Assembly (NCBI GenBank): GCA_011390275.1
Contig: JAABST010000041.1
Coordinates: 1-39,292, forward strand
Source of the DNA: Geitlerinema sp. S16
Lineage (GTDB): Bacteria > Cyanobacteriota > Cyanobacteriia > Cyanobacteriales > Geitlerinemataceae
Direction of reading: 5' to 3'
Length of the DNA: 39,292 bases
Position numbers and translations under genes: made by a program. The notes beneath the pieces are model-generated. The model worked only from the letters and a program-made list of their open reading frames with translations, made no database searches and was not told the DNA's origin. Shown here in pieces: positions 24,470 through 33,721 of this stretch; the stretch's first letter is position 1; each line of letters opens with the position of its first letter.

Positions 24470-25058
24470 AGATGCGTAATCCCTGACAAATCTATCCAAT
24501 ATTTTCGTGGAGTACGATTTATCGTAAAAAAGGAATGTAATGGTTTAATTTTGAACGGGCAGATTGGAACGGACGAAAACCGGACTTTTTGGGGAAGAGA
24601 AAGCTAGAGAGTCTTCTTGATTTTGTGTCTACCTAAATGTGAAGACTTTGTGAAGATTTAATCAGGACTAAAAAAGAAAGTTTGGTCTTTATTGATAATA
24701 ATCAATTGCCATAGATTTAGGTTAGTCTAATAATTTAAAAAATGGTCTTTATGTGAAATTTCTTAAGAATACAAAATAACGATCAGACAAGATTCGAGAA
24801 ACGTGCTTCCTGAAATTATGTAGAAGTATTATTTCAGCCCGCTCACACCGGTGGGGATACCATCAGGACGATTTAGAGATTGGCCTACCCAATCAGATCT
24901 AGACGCTGACCAGTGACTAGCCTAAAAGCATCCTGAACCCGCGCTAGCTGCGTTTGAAGCCTCGCGATCAATCACGACCCAACGACATGATCGATCAAGA
25001 TGATTCCGTAGGCGGCGCTCTTTAATCTGTACGCATGGCCTCGATGGAGCTTTTTGTG
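24470..25058. other. Long intergenic region between divergent genes
   Basis: This 589-base stretch separates the minus-strand DUF2949 gene from the plus-strand YiaA-domain gene, so it must hold both promoters. Its left part (24540-24800) is AT-rich, the right part is of average composition. I found no convincing open frame, tRNA, riboswitch or known cyanobacterial small RNA. A regulatory RNA cannot be excluded by eye. Confidence 0.5.
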
Positions 25059-25334
25059 ATGAAACATCAACACAGTCCGGCCTGGGTTTTTCAAGCCTGG
25101 GCATCCTTTATTCTTTCGATTTCGGTTCTCGCCCTGGGTATTGTCTATATGCCCGTCGATCCGTGGAAAAAGGCATTTCTCGGGATGGGCGTCTTGTTTT
25201 CGATTACGTCAACCTTCAGCGTGGCGAAGACGACCCGTGATTTACACGAAGCGAAACGGCTGATCACGCGAATCGATGAGGCTCGGGTCGAGAAACTGAT
25301 CGGCGAGCATGATCACACCTCCTCGATCGTCTAG
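25059..25334 (+). CDS. YiaA/YiaB two-helix domain membrane protein
   Basis: 91 residues from the ATG at 25059, with GGAG nine bases upstream; two further ATGs at 25035 and 25044 are in frame but lack this spacing. It has two membrane helices (about 9-30, AWVFQAWASFILSISVLALG, and 40-56, KAFLGMGVLFSITSTFSVAK) with a short VYMPVDPW loop, the pattern of the YiaAHH domain, followed by an amphipathic cytoplasmic helix (DLHEAKRLITRIDEARVEKL). Function of the family is unknown. It stands alone on the plus strand. Confidence 0.82.
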   Translation: MKHQHSPAWVFQAWASFILSISVLALGIVYMPVDPWKKAFLGMGVLFSITSTFSVAKTTRDLHEAKRLITRIDEARVEKLIGEHDHTSSIV

Positions 25335-25519
25335 TCTTCCGAAAGTCAAAGTGCGGCCAATCTTTACGGCACATCTCAGGCTTCGATCGGCTCAGTTTTC
25401 AAGAAAATCGGCTTTTGACAGGGTCGAAGTTTGGCCTTGTCTAAGCGATTCCGGCGGGATTTTAGCCCGAGGGAACTACGTTTCGTGACGATCGCCGATG
25501 GGGTAAGGAGCGATTTTCC

Positions 25520-25525
25520 TATAAT
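25520..25525 (+). promoter_or_regulatory. Candidate -10 box of the DUF2062 gene
   Basis: A consensus TATAAT sits here, with no good TTGACA at the expected distance upstream. Transcription would begin near 25532, giving a leader of about 75 bases to the preferred start at 25609 and almost none to the alternative ATG at 25534. This favours the downstream start. Confidence 0.4.
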
Positions 25526-25608
25526 TTGTAGGTATGGGGGCGCAGCAAGCCGAGTTTAAGTCTGCTGCGCCCTTCTGCTTTAACACGACAGTTGCCCCAC
25601 TTTTGTCT

Positions 25609-26208
25609 ATGAAATCGAGTGCTTGCCGCAAGATTCGACGATTGCCCGCACGATGGCGATGGTTGTCCTATCTCAGACGTCGTCTTCAACGCGTGCGAGA
25701 TCGCCCACATTCGATCGCCTGTGGACTGGGTATCGGCGTTTTTGCGGCATGTTTACCCCTCTTTGGCGGACAAACGGCGATCGGGGTTCTCCTCGCGATT
25801 CTGTTGCGCGGTAATAAACTCTGCGCTGCGATCGGAACCTGGCTGAGTAATCCCCTCACCTACGTCCCCATTTTTTGGCTCAACTACAACCTCGGGCTGT
25901 TCCTGTTGCCCAATTTTCAAGCGCCCGCTCCCCTACGCTGGGACTCGTTTGATGACATGCTGTTGCAGATGCGAGACATCTCGATTCCCTTGGGGATCGG
26001 ATCGATCGTCATGGGTCTGCTGCTGGGTTCGATCACGTATATGATTTCGCTGTTTCTGTTGACGCTGCGCAATCGACGCATCGCACGGCGGCGCCAAGCC
26101 CTGATCGATCAGCGCGATCGCGACGTGCAGGAATCAAACGAGCAAAACGAGCGATCGGTGGCGTTGTCCTCTGGGAAACCGCCAAAAATAGTGGAATATA
26201 ATCAGTAA
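25609..26208 (+). CDS. DUF2062 domain membrane protein
   Basis: 199 residues from the ATG at 25609; ATG 25534 is in frame and would add 25 residues with no family resemblance. A basic N-terminus ending in LRRRLQRVRDRPHSIACGLGIGVFAACLPLFGGQTAIG leads into the conserved DUF2062 core with AILLRGNKLCAAIGTWLSNPLTYVPIFWLNYNLG; the helices here and at about 145-170 are membrane-spanning. The tail is basic then Glu/Gln-rich and cytoplasmic. Some DUF2062 proteins occur fused to glycosyltransferases, but no biochemical role is established. The kinase gene starts 28 bases after the stop, so the two may be co-transcribed. Confidence 0.85.
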   Translation: MKSSACRKIRRLPARWRWLSYLRRRLQRVRDRPHSIACGLGIGVFAACLPLFGGQTAIGVLLAILLRGNKLCAAIGTWLSNPLTYVPIFWLNYNLGLFLLPNFQAPAPLRWDSFDDMLLQMRDISIPLGIGSIVMGLLLGSITYMISLFLLTLRNRRIARRRQALIDQRDRDVQESNEQNERSVALSSGKPPKIVEYNQ

Positions 26209-26236
26209 GTACGGCGAGGCTGGGGTCGAAAAATTC

Positions 26237-28462
26237 GTGATTGGTCAACTGCTCGACAGACGTTACAGAATCATTAAAGTACTTGGTTCCGGCTCCTTTG
26301 GTCAGACCTATCTCGCTGCTGATTTGCGCCGTCCGGGTATGCCGAAGTGTGTGGTCAAGCAACTGGTGCAGGTGCGTGAAGAAGTCGATGGTAGCCAAAC
26401 TGCCGAGCGCTTATTTAAGCAAGAAGCAGAAACCCTTGAAAAATTAGGCAATCACGACAGTATTCCTCGGCTGTTGGCTTATTTTGAGGAAAACAGCCAG
26501 CTTTATCTCGTTAAAGAATACGTCAATGGTCAGCCGCTTTCAGAAGAGATCGTTCCAGGACAGCCCTTGAGCGAATCTGAGGTAGCGGCCATTATCTATC
26601 GCGTGCTTGAAATTCTGGAGTTTATTCACAACGAGGATGTGATTCACCGCGATGTTAAACCCGAAAATCTGATCCGTCGTAGCGAAGATAACGAGATTGT
26701 TCTGATTGATTTTGGTTCGGTAAAAGAACTGAGCCAACAGATCGCGGGTGAGGCCAGAAACCGGACGATCGCCGCCGGTACGCCGGTGTATATGCCCGTC
26801 GAGCAATTTCAGGGTAATCCGCAGTTTAATAGCGATATCTATGCCCTTGGGGCGATCGCCGTGCAGGCGCTCACGGGCATATCGGCGAACAATTTACCGA
26901 AGCTCCAGGATCGTGATGGCATCATGCAGTGGCGCGATCGGGTCAGCGCCGTCTCGGACGAATTCGCGGCCATTCTCGATCGCATGGTAGCCTATTCGAG
27001 CGGGCAGCGCTATCAGTCGGCGCGAGAAGTGCTCGATGATCTCGATCCAGTCATGTCCTATTACCTTGTGGGTAACGAGGAAGATGATGAGCCGATCGAA
27101 AGCGTGATCGATCATACGGCTCCCCCACCGAAGCCGCTGTGGGAGCTGATCAAAGACAAGGCTCGCCAGGTTAAACCCCCCGTTCCCCGCACTGCTGGAT
27201 TTGCACTGTTGGCGCTGTTTGCGGTGCTGGGCGTGTTTTGGTTTTGGCAATATCCGAGTGCGGGTCGGGCGCAGGCGTTTTATCAGCGGGGTTTGCAAAA
27301 GATTGAAGAGGGGGACGAACCCGGAGCGCTGCTGGATTTTGATCGCGCGATCGACCTCAATCCCGACGATGCGAATGCCTACTACAAGCGTGCCAATATC
27401 CATTTTGATATGGGTAACTATGAAATGGCGCTGGCCGACTATTCCACGGCGATGGAGCTAAACCCGAACGACAGCGACGCCTACTTTAATCGCGGCCTTG
27501 CCTATGCCGATATGGGCAATCTGCAAGCCGCGATCGCCGATTTCAGCAGCGTTTTACAGCTCAATCCCAACGACCCCGATGCCTACTACCATCGCGGCCT
27601 CGCCTCCCACGATGTGGATGATTTTCAATCTTCAATTCAGGATTACACCCAGGCCATTTTGCTCGATGCGGAAAATCCGTATCCGTACATCAGTCGCGGT
27701 CTGGCGCATTCGGCGCTAGGCGATAAGCAAAAGGCGATCGCCGACTACACCCAGGCGATCCGCGTTGCCCCAGAGGAACCCGACGCTTACTACAGTCGCG
27801 GTCGCGCCCTCTCCGCGCTCGGTAACTATAAGGGAGCGCTGGAGGATTACAACAAAACGATCGAGCTAGATCCGAAAAACGTCGAAGCCTATACCAATCG
27901 GTGTAGCGTTCAGCTCAATATGGGTCAAGTGGAAGCGGCGATTAACGACTGTTCCCAAGCCATCGAGATCGATCGCAGCGCCTCGATCGCCTACACAAAC
28001 CGTTGCGTCGCCTACTATCAGCTCCAAAAATATCCCGAGGCGATCGCCGACTGTTCGCGGACGATCGAACTGAATCCAGAGTCGGCCAAGGGCTACAGCA
28101 ATCGGGGTTTATCCTATTCGGCTCAACAGGATTTCGAGCGGGCGATCGCCGACTATTCCAAAGCGATCGAAATTGATCCCGATAATTCCGTGGCCTATAG
28201 CAATCGTGGCAGCGCTCATAACGACATCGGTGAATATCGCAAGGCGATCGAAGATCACACCCAAGCTTTGCGCCTTAACCCCAACTTTGCCGGAGCCTAC
28301 TTTAACCGCGCGTTGGTGCGCCAAGCCTTGAATGATCGGGTTGGCGCGATCGATGACCTGCAACGTGCCGGTAAAACCTGCCTCGATCAAGGTCAGGTCA
28401 ATTGTTATAACAACGCTCAGGACAAAATTAAAGAGCTAGGCGGTGCGGCGAATCCGCTGTGA
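26237..28462 (+). CDS. Membrane Ser/Thr protein kinase with 11 extracytoplasmic TPR repeats
   Basis: 741 residues from a GTG start. The N-terminal Hanks-type kinase (about 9-270) is complete: glycine loop GSGSFGQTY (17-25), ATP lysine Lys41, catalytic loop HRDVKPEN (137-144) and DFG (158-160). A Pro/Lys-rich juxtamembrane segment precedes one membrane helix (about 319-338). After it come eleven 34-residue TPRs in a row (about 345-710), each with the xAYxxRGxxxxxxGxxxxAIxDYxxAIxLxPx pattern. By topology the kinase is cytoplasmic and the TPR array outside, so the repeats probably receive a peptide or protein signal. Cyanobacteria encode several such kinases (Spk/Pkn). The FHA-containing GGDEF-EAL protein in this window is a conceivable, unproven partner. 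Confidence 0.93.
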   Translation: MIGQLLDRRYRIIKVLGSGSFGQTYLAADLRRPGMPKCVVKQLVQVREEVDGSQTAERLFKQEAETLEKLGNHDSIPRLLAYFEENSQLYLVKEYVNGQPLSEEIVPGQPLSESEVAAIIYRVLEILEFIHNEDVIHRDVKPENLIRRSEDNEIVLIDFGSVKELSQQIAGEARNRTIAAGTPVYMPVEQFQGNPQFNSDIYALGAIAVQALTGISANNLPKLQDRDGIMQWRDRVSAVSDEFAAILDRMVAYSSGQRYQSAREVLDDLDPVMSYYLVGNEEDDEPIESVIDHTAPPPKPLWELIKDKARQVKPPVPRTAGFALLALFAVLGVFWFWQYPSAGRAQAFYQRGLQKIEEGDEPGALLDFDRAIDLNPDDANAYYKRANIHFDMGNYEMALADYSTAMELNPNDSDAYFNRGLAYADMGNLQAAIADFSSVLQLNPNDPDAYYHRGLASHDVDDFQSSIQDYTQAILLDAENPYPYISRGLAHSALGDKQKAIADYTQAIRVAPEEPDAYYSRGRALSALGNYKGALEDYNKTIELDPKNVEAYTNRCSVQLNMGQVEAAINDCSQAIEIDRSASIAYTNRCVAYYQLQKYPEAIADCSRTIELNPESAKGYSNRGLSYSAQQDFERAIADYSKAIEIDPDNSVAYSNRGSAHNDIGEYRKAIEDHTQALRLNPNFAGAYFNRALVRQALNDRVGAIDDLQRAGKTCLDQGQVNCYNNAQDKIKELGGAANPL

Positions 28463-28504
28463 TTCATCTAATAATAGAAACTGAACAACGAATAACCCTG
28501 CACT

Positions 28505-29464
28505 ATGCAAACCCTCGAATTTCGTGGTCACGATGCGATGCCGATCCTGGGTCTTGGAACCTGGAAATCTGCGCCGGGTGAAGTCGGGGCGGCGGTGAAG
28601 TCGGCGATCGCAGCGGGCTATCGTCACATTGACTGCGCGGCGATTTATCGCAATGAAGCGGAGATCGGGCAGGCGCTGAGTGAATGTTTTACGGAGGGCA
28701 TCGTCAGCCGTGAGGAGCTGTGGATCACCTCGAAACTGTGGAATGATTCCCATCGCCCGGAACATGTACGATCGGCGATCGATCAAACCCTGGCTGATTT
28801 GCAGCTTGATTATCTGGATTTGTACCTGATTCACTGGCCGGTGTGTCTGCCCCACGGTCAGTTATTGCCAGAAACGGGATCAGATTTGATTGCGCTGGAG
28901 GAACAGCCGATCGCCGATACCTGGCGCGGCATGGAAGCCTTGCTAGACGCGGGCGTTTGCCGTCATCTCGGCGTCTCCAATTTCAGCATTAAAAAGCTCG
29001 AAGCGCTCTGCGCGGTGGCCACGATCGCGCCGGAGTTAAACCAAATCGAACTGCATCCGCATTTGCAACAAACCGCCATGCTGGACTTTTGCAAGGCAAA
29101 TAACATTCACCTCACGGCCTATTCGCCCCTCGGGTCGGGCGATCGCCCCGATGCCTTCAAAGCGCCCGACGAGCCGATTTTGCTCGAAAATTCTGTGATT
29201 AGCACGATCGCCGATCGCCATCAAGCCAGCCCCGCCCAAGTGCTGCTCGCCTGGGCGATCGCCCGTGGAACCGCCGCGATTCCCAAATCCACCAACCCCG
29301 ATCGCCTCGCGGAAAACCTCACCGCTGCGGACGTAACGCTGACCGCAACCGACATGGCCGAGATCGCGACCCTCGATCGGCACTATCGCTACGTGTCCGG
29401 CAGCTTCTGGGCAATGGACGGCAGCCCCTACACCTTGGAAACGCTCTGGGATGAGATGGTCTAG
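28505..29464 (+). CDS. Aldo/keto reductase
   Basis: 319 residues forming a single (beta/alpha)8 barrel. The AKR catalytic tetrad is intact: Asp43 (HIDCAAIY), Tyr48, Lys77 (ITSKLW) and His110 (LIHWP). NADPH-binding parts are visible near the C-terminus in IPKSTNPDRLAENL, whose Lys and Arg contact the 2'-phosphate. It would reduce aldehydes or ketones, possibly detoxifying reactive carbonyls made during photosynthesis; the physiological substrate is not predictable. The start lies 42 bases after the kinase stop, so read-through transcription is possible but a functional link is not evident. Confidence 0.93.
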   Translation: MQTLEFRGHDAMPILGLGTWKSAPGEVGAAVKSAIAAGYRHIDCAAIYRNEAEIGQALSECFTEGIVSREELWITSKLWNDSHRPEHVRSAIDQTLADLQLDYLDLYLIHWPVCLPHGQLLPETGSDLIALEEQPIADTWRGMEALLDAGVCRHLGVSNFSIKKLEALCAVATIAPELNQIELHPHLQQTAMLDFCKANNIHLTAYSPLGSGDRPDAFKAPDEPILLENSVISTIADRHQASPAQVLLAWAIARGTAAIPKSTNPDRLAENLTAADVTLTATDMAEIATLDRHYRYVSGSFWAMDGSPYTLETLWDEMV

Positions 29465-29589
29465 CCCGTTGCTTTATGTATTGCTTGTTGTATTGTTTGT
29501 CGTCTTGCTTTGCGTGTTGCTTAACCCGTTGACGCTCTGTCTGTTAGCCTAAAGACCTCGCATCGTTTAACTGCGTCTAATTGCGTCCT

Positions 29590-30864
29590 ATGACCTTGGC
29601 CACTGAGATCCCGCTTAATACCACCTTCGGCGATCGCATTCGCTCTGATTTTCCGATCCTAGATCAGACGATTAACGATCAGCCCTTGGTCTATCTCGAC
29701 AATGCCGCGACCTCCCAGAAACCCCAGGCGGTACTCGACGCGATCGCGCATTACTACACGCGCGATAACTCCAACGTCCATCGCGGCATCCATACCCTCA
29801 GCGCCCGCGCCACTGATGCCTACGAAGCGGCTCGCGATAAGGTTGCGGCGTTTATCAATGCTCGATCGCGCAACGAAATCGTCTTCACGCGCAACGCCAG
29901 CGAGGCGATCAATCTCGTCGCCTACGCCTGGGGTAATAGCGCCATCCAAGCCGGTGACGAAATCATTTTGTCGGTGATGGAGCATCACAGTAACCTGGTT
30001 CCGTGGCAGATGCTGGCGCAACGGACGGGCGCGGTGTTGAAGTTTGTCGGCCTGACGGAAAGCCAAGAATTTGACCTCGATCATTTCAAGTCGTTACTGA
30101 GCGATCGCACCAAGCTCGTGTCGATCGTCCATGTTTCCAACACCCTCGGCTGCATCAATCCTGTTAACGAGATCGTTACCCTCAGTCACGCCCAAGGTGC
30201 GAAGGTGCTGATCGATGCCTGCCAAAGTGCGCCGCATATGACACTGGATGTTCAGGCGATCGGTTGTGATTGGTTGGTCGCTTCGGGGCATAAGATGTGC
30301 GCTCCGACGGGGATCGGCTTCCTTTACGGAACCGAGGCGATCCTCGAAGCGATGCCGCCGTTTTTAGGCGGTGGCGAAATGATCGCCGAGGTGGAACTGG
30401 AGCGTTCGACCTATGCCGGACTGCCCCATAAATTCGAGGCGGGAACCCCGGCGATCGGTGAAGCGATCGCCCTCGGTGCTGCGATCGATTATCTGTCGAA
30501 CATTGGCATGGATGCGATCGAAGCCTACGAGCATCACCTCTGCAAATACCTGTTTGAGCGACTGGCTGATGTCCCGCAACTGACGTTTTACGGCCCCAAG
30601 CCGAAGCCGGACGGAAGCGGACGCGCTGCCCTCGCCGCGTTTACCTGCGATCTCGTCCACGCCAATGATCTCGCCCAACTGCTCGACGAAGCCGGTATCG
30701 CCATTCGTACGGGGCATCACTGCACCCAGCCGCTGCATAAGCTGTTTGAGATTAGCTCAACGGCGCGGGCGAGTCTGTATTTTTACAACACCGATCGGGA
30801 TGTCGATCGCTTTATCGCGTCATTGAAAGACACGATCGACTTTTTCGCCCGCATTATGGGGTAA
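29590..30864 (+). CDS. sufS: SufS-type cysteine desulfurase
   Basis: 424 residues from the ATG at 29590 (a TTG at 29581 is in frame). It is a group II cysteine desulfurase: PLP-stacking His132 in EHHSN, Schiff-base Lys235 in SGHKMCAPTGIGFLYG, and persulfide-forming Cys378 in RTGHHCTQP, all where SufS has them. It takes sulfur from cysteine and delivers it to the SufBCD scaffold for Fe-S clusters. In many cyanobacteria sufS follows sufBCD; here those genes are not in the window and the neighbours are an aldo/keto reductase and dnaK, so it is detached from that operon, or is a second copy. The 125 bases before it are a degenerate T/G-rich TTGCTTxTGTATTG run with no gene. Confidence 0.93.
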   Translation: MTLATEIPLNTTFGDRIRSDFPILDQTINDQPLVYLDNAATSQKPQAVLDAIAHYYTRDNSNVHRGIHTLSARATDAYEAARDKVAAFINARSRNEIVFTRNASEAINLVAYAWGNSAIQAGDEIILSVMEHHSNLVPWQMLAQRTGAVLKFVGLTESQEFDLDHFKSLLSDRTKLVSIVHVSNTLGCINPVNEIVTLSHAQGAKVLIDACQSAPHMTLDVQAIGCDWLVASGHKMCAPTGIGFLYGTEAILEAMPPFLGGGEMIAEVELERSTYAGLPHKFEAGTPAIGEAIALGAAIDYLSNIGMDAIEAYEHHLCKYLFERLADVPQLTFYGPKPKPDGSGRAALAAFTCDLVHANDLAQLLDEAGIAIRTGHHCTQPLHKLFEISSTARASLYFYNTDRDVDRFIASLKDTIDFFARIMG

Positions 30865-30890
30865 ATCGCCCAAGATAAATAATCGCTAAT

Positions 30891-30993
30891 CGTTCCCACA
30901 ATCTGCGTGGGAATGCGGTCTGGGCGCTCTGCGTCCCGCAAACTCTCGACGCAAAGCGTCTAGAGAGGCGTTCCTACGCAGAGCGCAGGAACG
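30891..30993. repeat. Multi-hairpin dispersed repeat between sufS and dnaK
   Basis: A compact array of complementary segments fills the gap: CGTTCCCAC with GTGGGAATG (30891-30914), GGGCGCTCTGCGTCCC (30922-30937), GACGCAAAGCGTC (30949-30961) and CGTTCCTACGCAGAGCGCAGGAACG-like arms at 30969-30993. CGTTCCCACxxTCTGCGTGGGAATG elements of this type recur in many cyanobacterial genomes. Here it lies between the convergent sufS and dnaK genes, where it could stop transcription from both sides. Confidence 0.65.
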
Positions 30994-31023
30994 ATTGAAA
31001 GTCAGAACTGTTACTTAGCTTCG

Positions 31024-33111
31024 TTAAAACCAATCATCCTCGTCTCCCCAGTCTTCGTCATAGGCATTTGTACGAGGCACTCGGGAGGGAGGGCGTCCGC
31101 CGGGTCGATCGCCACGATTGCCCGGACGACGCGCGGGACGAGCAGGCCGATCGTACGGTCGATCGTCGTAGGGACTTTCATTAAAGCGCGGGCGTCCCAG
31201 GCGGGGCGATCGCTCTTCAAAGCCAAAATTCGGATCATCATCACCGGCAAACGTCCGGCGAATGGTGTTGATGATGCCTTCGCCCTCTTCATTGCCGAGA
31301 AACTCCGATACCTCGCGATTGAGTTCGTACATTGCATCCTGGAGGCTCGCAGAATTGAGGTCGATGCCGCGCTCGTCGTTGCGGCTGAGGCTGTCGCGTA
31401 GCTCTTGGACGAGGATATCGATACGGCGACGCTGTCCCTGGGCGAACTGTAAGCCGAAGTCGAGGGCGACCGATCGCAGCTCGCGTTCGGCGCGGGTGGC
31501 GAGGGCTTCGGCACGGTTGCGGCGATCGATCTTTTCGCGACGCAGGCGATCAGTGTCGGCGAATTCTTCGGCCTGTTGGATCGCCTGCCCGATTTCCCGC
31601 TCAGTTAAGGTCGATGCGCCCTGAATCGTGACGCTTTGCTCGCGACCGGTGGATCGATCGAGAGCGCTCACCTGCAAAATGCCGTTTGCATCCACATCAA
31701 AGGAAACCTGCACCTGGGGAATACCGCGCGGCGCGGGCGGAATCCCCGACAGCATAAACCGACCGAGGGATTTATTATCCGAGGCCATTTCGCGCTCGCC
31801 TTGCACAACGTGGATTTCGACCTGGCTTTGATTGTTTTCTGAGGTCGAGAAAATATCCGATCGCCGCACCGGGATCGTCGTATTGCGCGGGATCAGTTTT
31901 TTCATCACCCCGCCGATCGTCTCCAGACCCACCGACAGCGGCGTCACATCCAGCAGCAACACATCTGACACTTCCCCTTCCAAAATCCCGGCCTGGATCG
32001 CCGCACCCACGGCCACCACTTCATCCGGATTTACGTTCTGACTGGGATCTTTGCGGATCAGCGTTTTGACCAGGTTTTGCACCATCGGCATTCGAGTCGA
32101 GCCGCCGACAAGTACAACCTCGTCGATATCGCGTGGGTGCAGTTCGGCATCGAGTACGGCCTGCTTAATCGGAATCCGCAGGCGGCGCACGAGGTCATCG
32201 CACATCGATTCCAGCTCGCCGCGCGTGAGGCGAGTTTCGATATGTTTGGGGCCGTCTTCCGTAGCGGTGATGAACGGCAAATTAATATCGGTGACGCCGA
32301 CGCCGCTGAGTTCGATTTTGGCTTTTTCGGCGGCTTCGTTCAGGCGTTGGAGCGACTGGCGATCGCGGCGTAAATCAAGCCCTTCTTTGGCTAAAAACGC
32401 CTCAGCTAACCAATCCACAATCTTTTTATCGAAATCATTCCCGCCAAGCTGCGTATCACCACTGGTCGATCGCACCTCGAACACCCCATCCCCCACATCC
32501 AGCACCGACACATCAAACGTACCGCCGCCCAGATCCACCACCAAAATCGTCTGATTGGCGCGATTATCCAAACCGTAGGCTAGCGATGCCGCCGTCGGCT
32601 CGTTGAGGATGCGCTTAATCTCCAGTCCAGCGATGCGTCCGGCGTCCCGTGTGGCCTGCCGTTGGGAATCGTTAAAGTAGGCTGGGACTGTGACGACTGC
32701 GCCCGTCACCTCTTCGCCGAGATAGCGCTGGGCTTCGTCGGCGAGTTTGCGTAAAATCATCGCCGAAATTTCCTCCGGCGCGAAATCCTTGCGCATCCGA
32801 GGACAGGCGACCTTCACGTTGCCATACTCATCCCGGCGGATCGTATACGGCACGCGTTTCGAGACTTCGTCAAGCTCGGAATATTTCCGACCCATAAACC
32901 GCTTCACCGCATAGAACGTATTTTGCGGGTTGAGGACGGATTGGCGACGGGCAAGCTGACCAACGAGACGCTCGCCATCTTTGCTAAAGCCCACCACGGA
33001 CGGGGTCGTGCGCATACCTTCGGCGTTGGCGATCGCGATCGGCTTGCCGCCTTCCATTACGGCGACAACCGAATTTGTGGTTCCGAGGTCAATGCCAACT
33101 ACTTTTCCCAT
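31024..33111 (-). CDS. dnaK: Hsp70 chaperone DnaK (paralogue with long charged tail)
   Basis: 695 residues. The nucleotide-binding domain (1-~385) begins GKVVGIDLGTTNSVVAVMEG and has VVDLGGGTFDVSVLDVGDG and VLVGGSTRMPMVQ; the substrate-binding domain follows the linker DVLLLDVTPLSVGLETIGG. Beyond about residue 600 it departs from E. coli DnaK: an Arg/Gly/Pro/Asp-rich stretch (PYDDRPYDRPARPARRPGN) ends in an acidic DEDWGDEDDWF. Cyanobacteria have three or more DnaKs with different tails; the sequence fits the DnaK1/DnaK3-type side rather than the main DnaK2, but I cannot assign the number. No grpE or dnaJ is adjacent and no CIRCE element (TTAGCACTC-N9-GAGTGCTAA) is seen upstream, so classic HrcA control is not indicated. 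Confidence 0.93.
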   Translation of the reverse strand: MGKVVGIDLGTTNSVVAVMEGGKPIAIANAEGMRTTPSVVGFSKDGERLVGQLARRQSVLNPQNTFYAVKRFMGRKYSELDEVSKRVPYTIRRDEYGNVKVACPRMRKDFAPEEISAMILRKLADEAQRYLGEEVTGAVVTVPAYFNDSQRQATRDAGRIAGLEIKRILNEPTAASLAYGLDNRANQTILVVDLGGGTFDVSVLDVGDGVFEVRSTSGDTQLGGNDFDKKIVDWLAEAFLAKEGLDLRRDRQSLQRLNEAAEKAKIELSGVGVTDINLPFITATEDGPKHIETRLTRGELESMCDDLVRRLRIPIKQAVLDAELHPRDIDEVVLVGGSTRMPMVQNLVKTLIRKDPSQNVNPDEVVAVGAAIQAGILEGEVSDVLLLDVTPLSVGLETIGGVMKKLIPRNTTIPVRRSDIFSTSENNQSQVEIHVVQGEREMASDNKSLGRFMLSGIPPAPRGIPQVQVSFDVDANGILQVSALDRSTGREQSVTIQGASTLTEREIGQAIQQAEEFADTDRLRREKIDRRNRAEALATRAERELRSVALDFGLQFAQGQRRRIDILVQELRDSLSRNDERGIDLNSASLQDAMYELNREVSEFLGNEEGEGIINTIRRTFAGDDDPNFGFEERSPRLGRPRFNESPYDDRPYDRPARPARRPGNRGDRPGGRPPSRVPRTNAYDEDWGDEDDWF

Positions 33112-33721
33112 GGTTGTCGTGCTGCGGGCGATCGGGCGATCGCGAGTCGTGCGGATAGTGTCTGTGTCTCGTGCGTCGGAGCGGCGGCGACCCGTGAAGG
33201 TACGGCGAACGTGCCGACGAACTAGATATTACCAACTAATGTTAAGGGCAAATCTGCGGACTCGTCGTGGGATGGAACCGTACTCTGGTGTACGGCGCTG
33301 GATCGGGGGGCTGGATCATCGAGGAAGAACCGGTCATAAGCAAGACCGATCGGCGTCTATTTTGTCGTCAATCATGCCGACTTAACCTACGGTGGAAGTG
33401 AGGTGAAATCTAGGTTTCACAGTAAACTTGCGATCAAGCAAGCTACAGTAAGTTTCAGGTATCTAGATGCTGACTGATAAAGCCTGAGAGCGCTAAAAAA
33501 ACTCGTATGACCTAAATCGTCAATTATCCAGAATATTGGCATTGGTTTGTGAGAACCCCGTGATACCGTGGGCGCATTGCCATGATGATCCTAACGGTTG
33601 TGACGCTAGGTTCCGTCCTGTCATCGTCAGTGTGCATCTTATTGTCATTGTCTGCCCTGGATCTCTGCGACACCTCTACACTTCTCTGTTAACCCTGTAT
33701 TCCTTTATCTCTGCATTGTCC
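33112..33721. other. Intergenic region between divergent dnaK and the hypothetical gene
   Basis: 610 bases without a supported gene. The plus-strand frame of the next gene is open from 33536, but its first 62 codons look non-coding. GTGAAA/TTTCAC (33403-33420) form a short stem, and AGTAAACTTGC/AGTAAGTTTCA near 33420-33460 is an imperfect direct repeat. Promoters of both flanking genes should be here; no consensus boxes stood out. Confidence 0.5.

Noticed and set aside
24470..25058. tRNA, riboswitch or small RNA in the long gap
   Set aside because: No T-loop, cloverleaf or known riboswitch core was recognised by eye; a covariance-model search (Rfam) would be decisive.
33112..33300. CIRCE element upstream of dnaK
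   Set aside because: No TTAGCACTC-N9-GAGTGCTAA or near match is visible.
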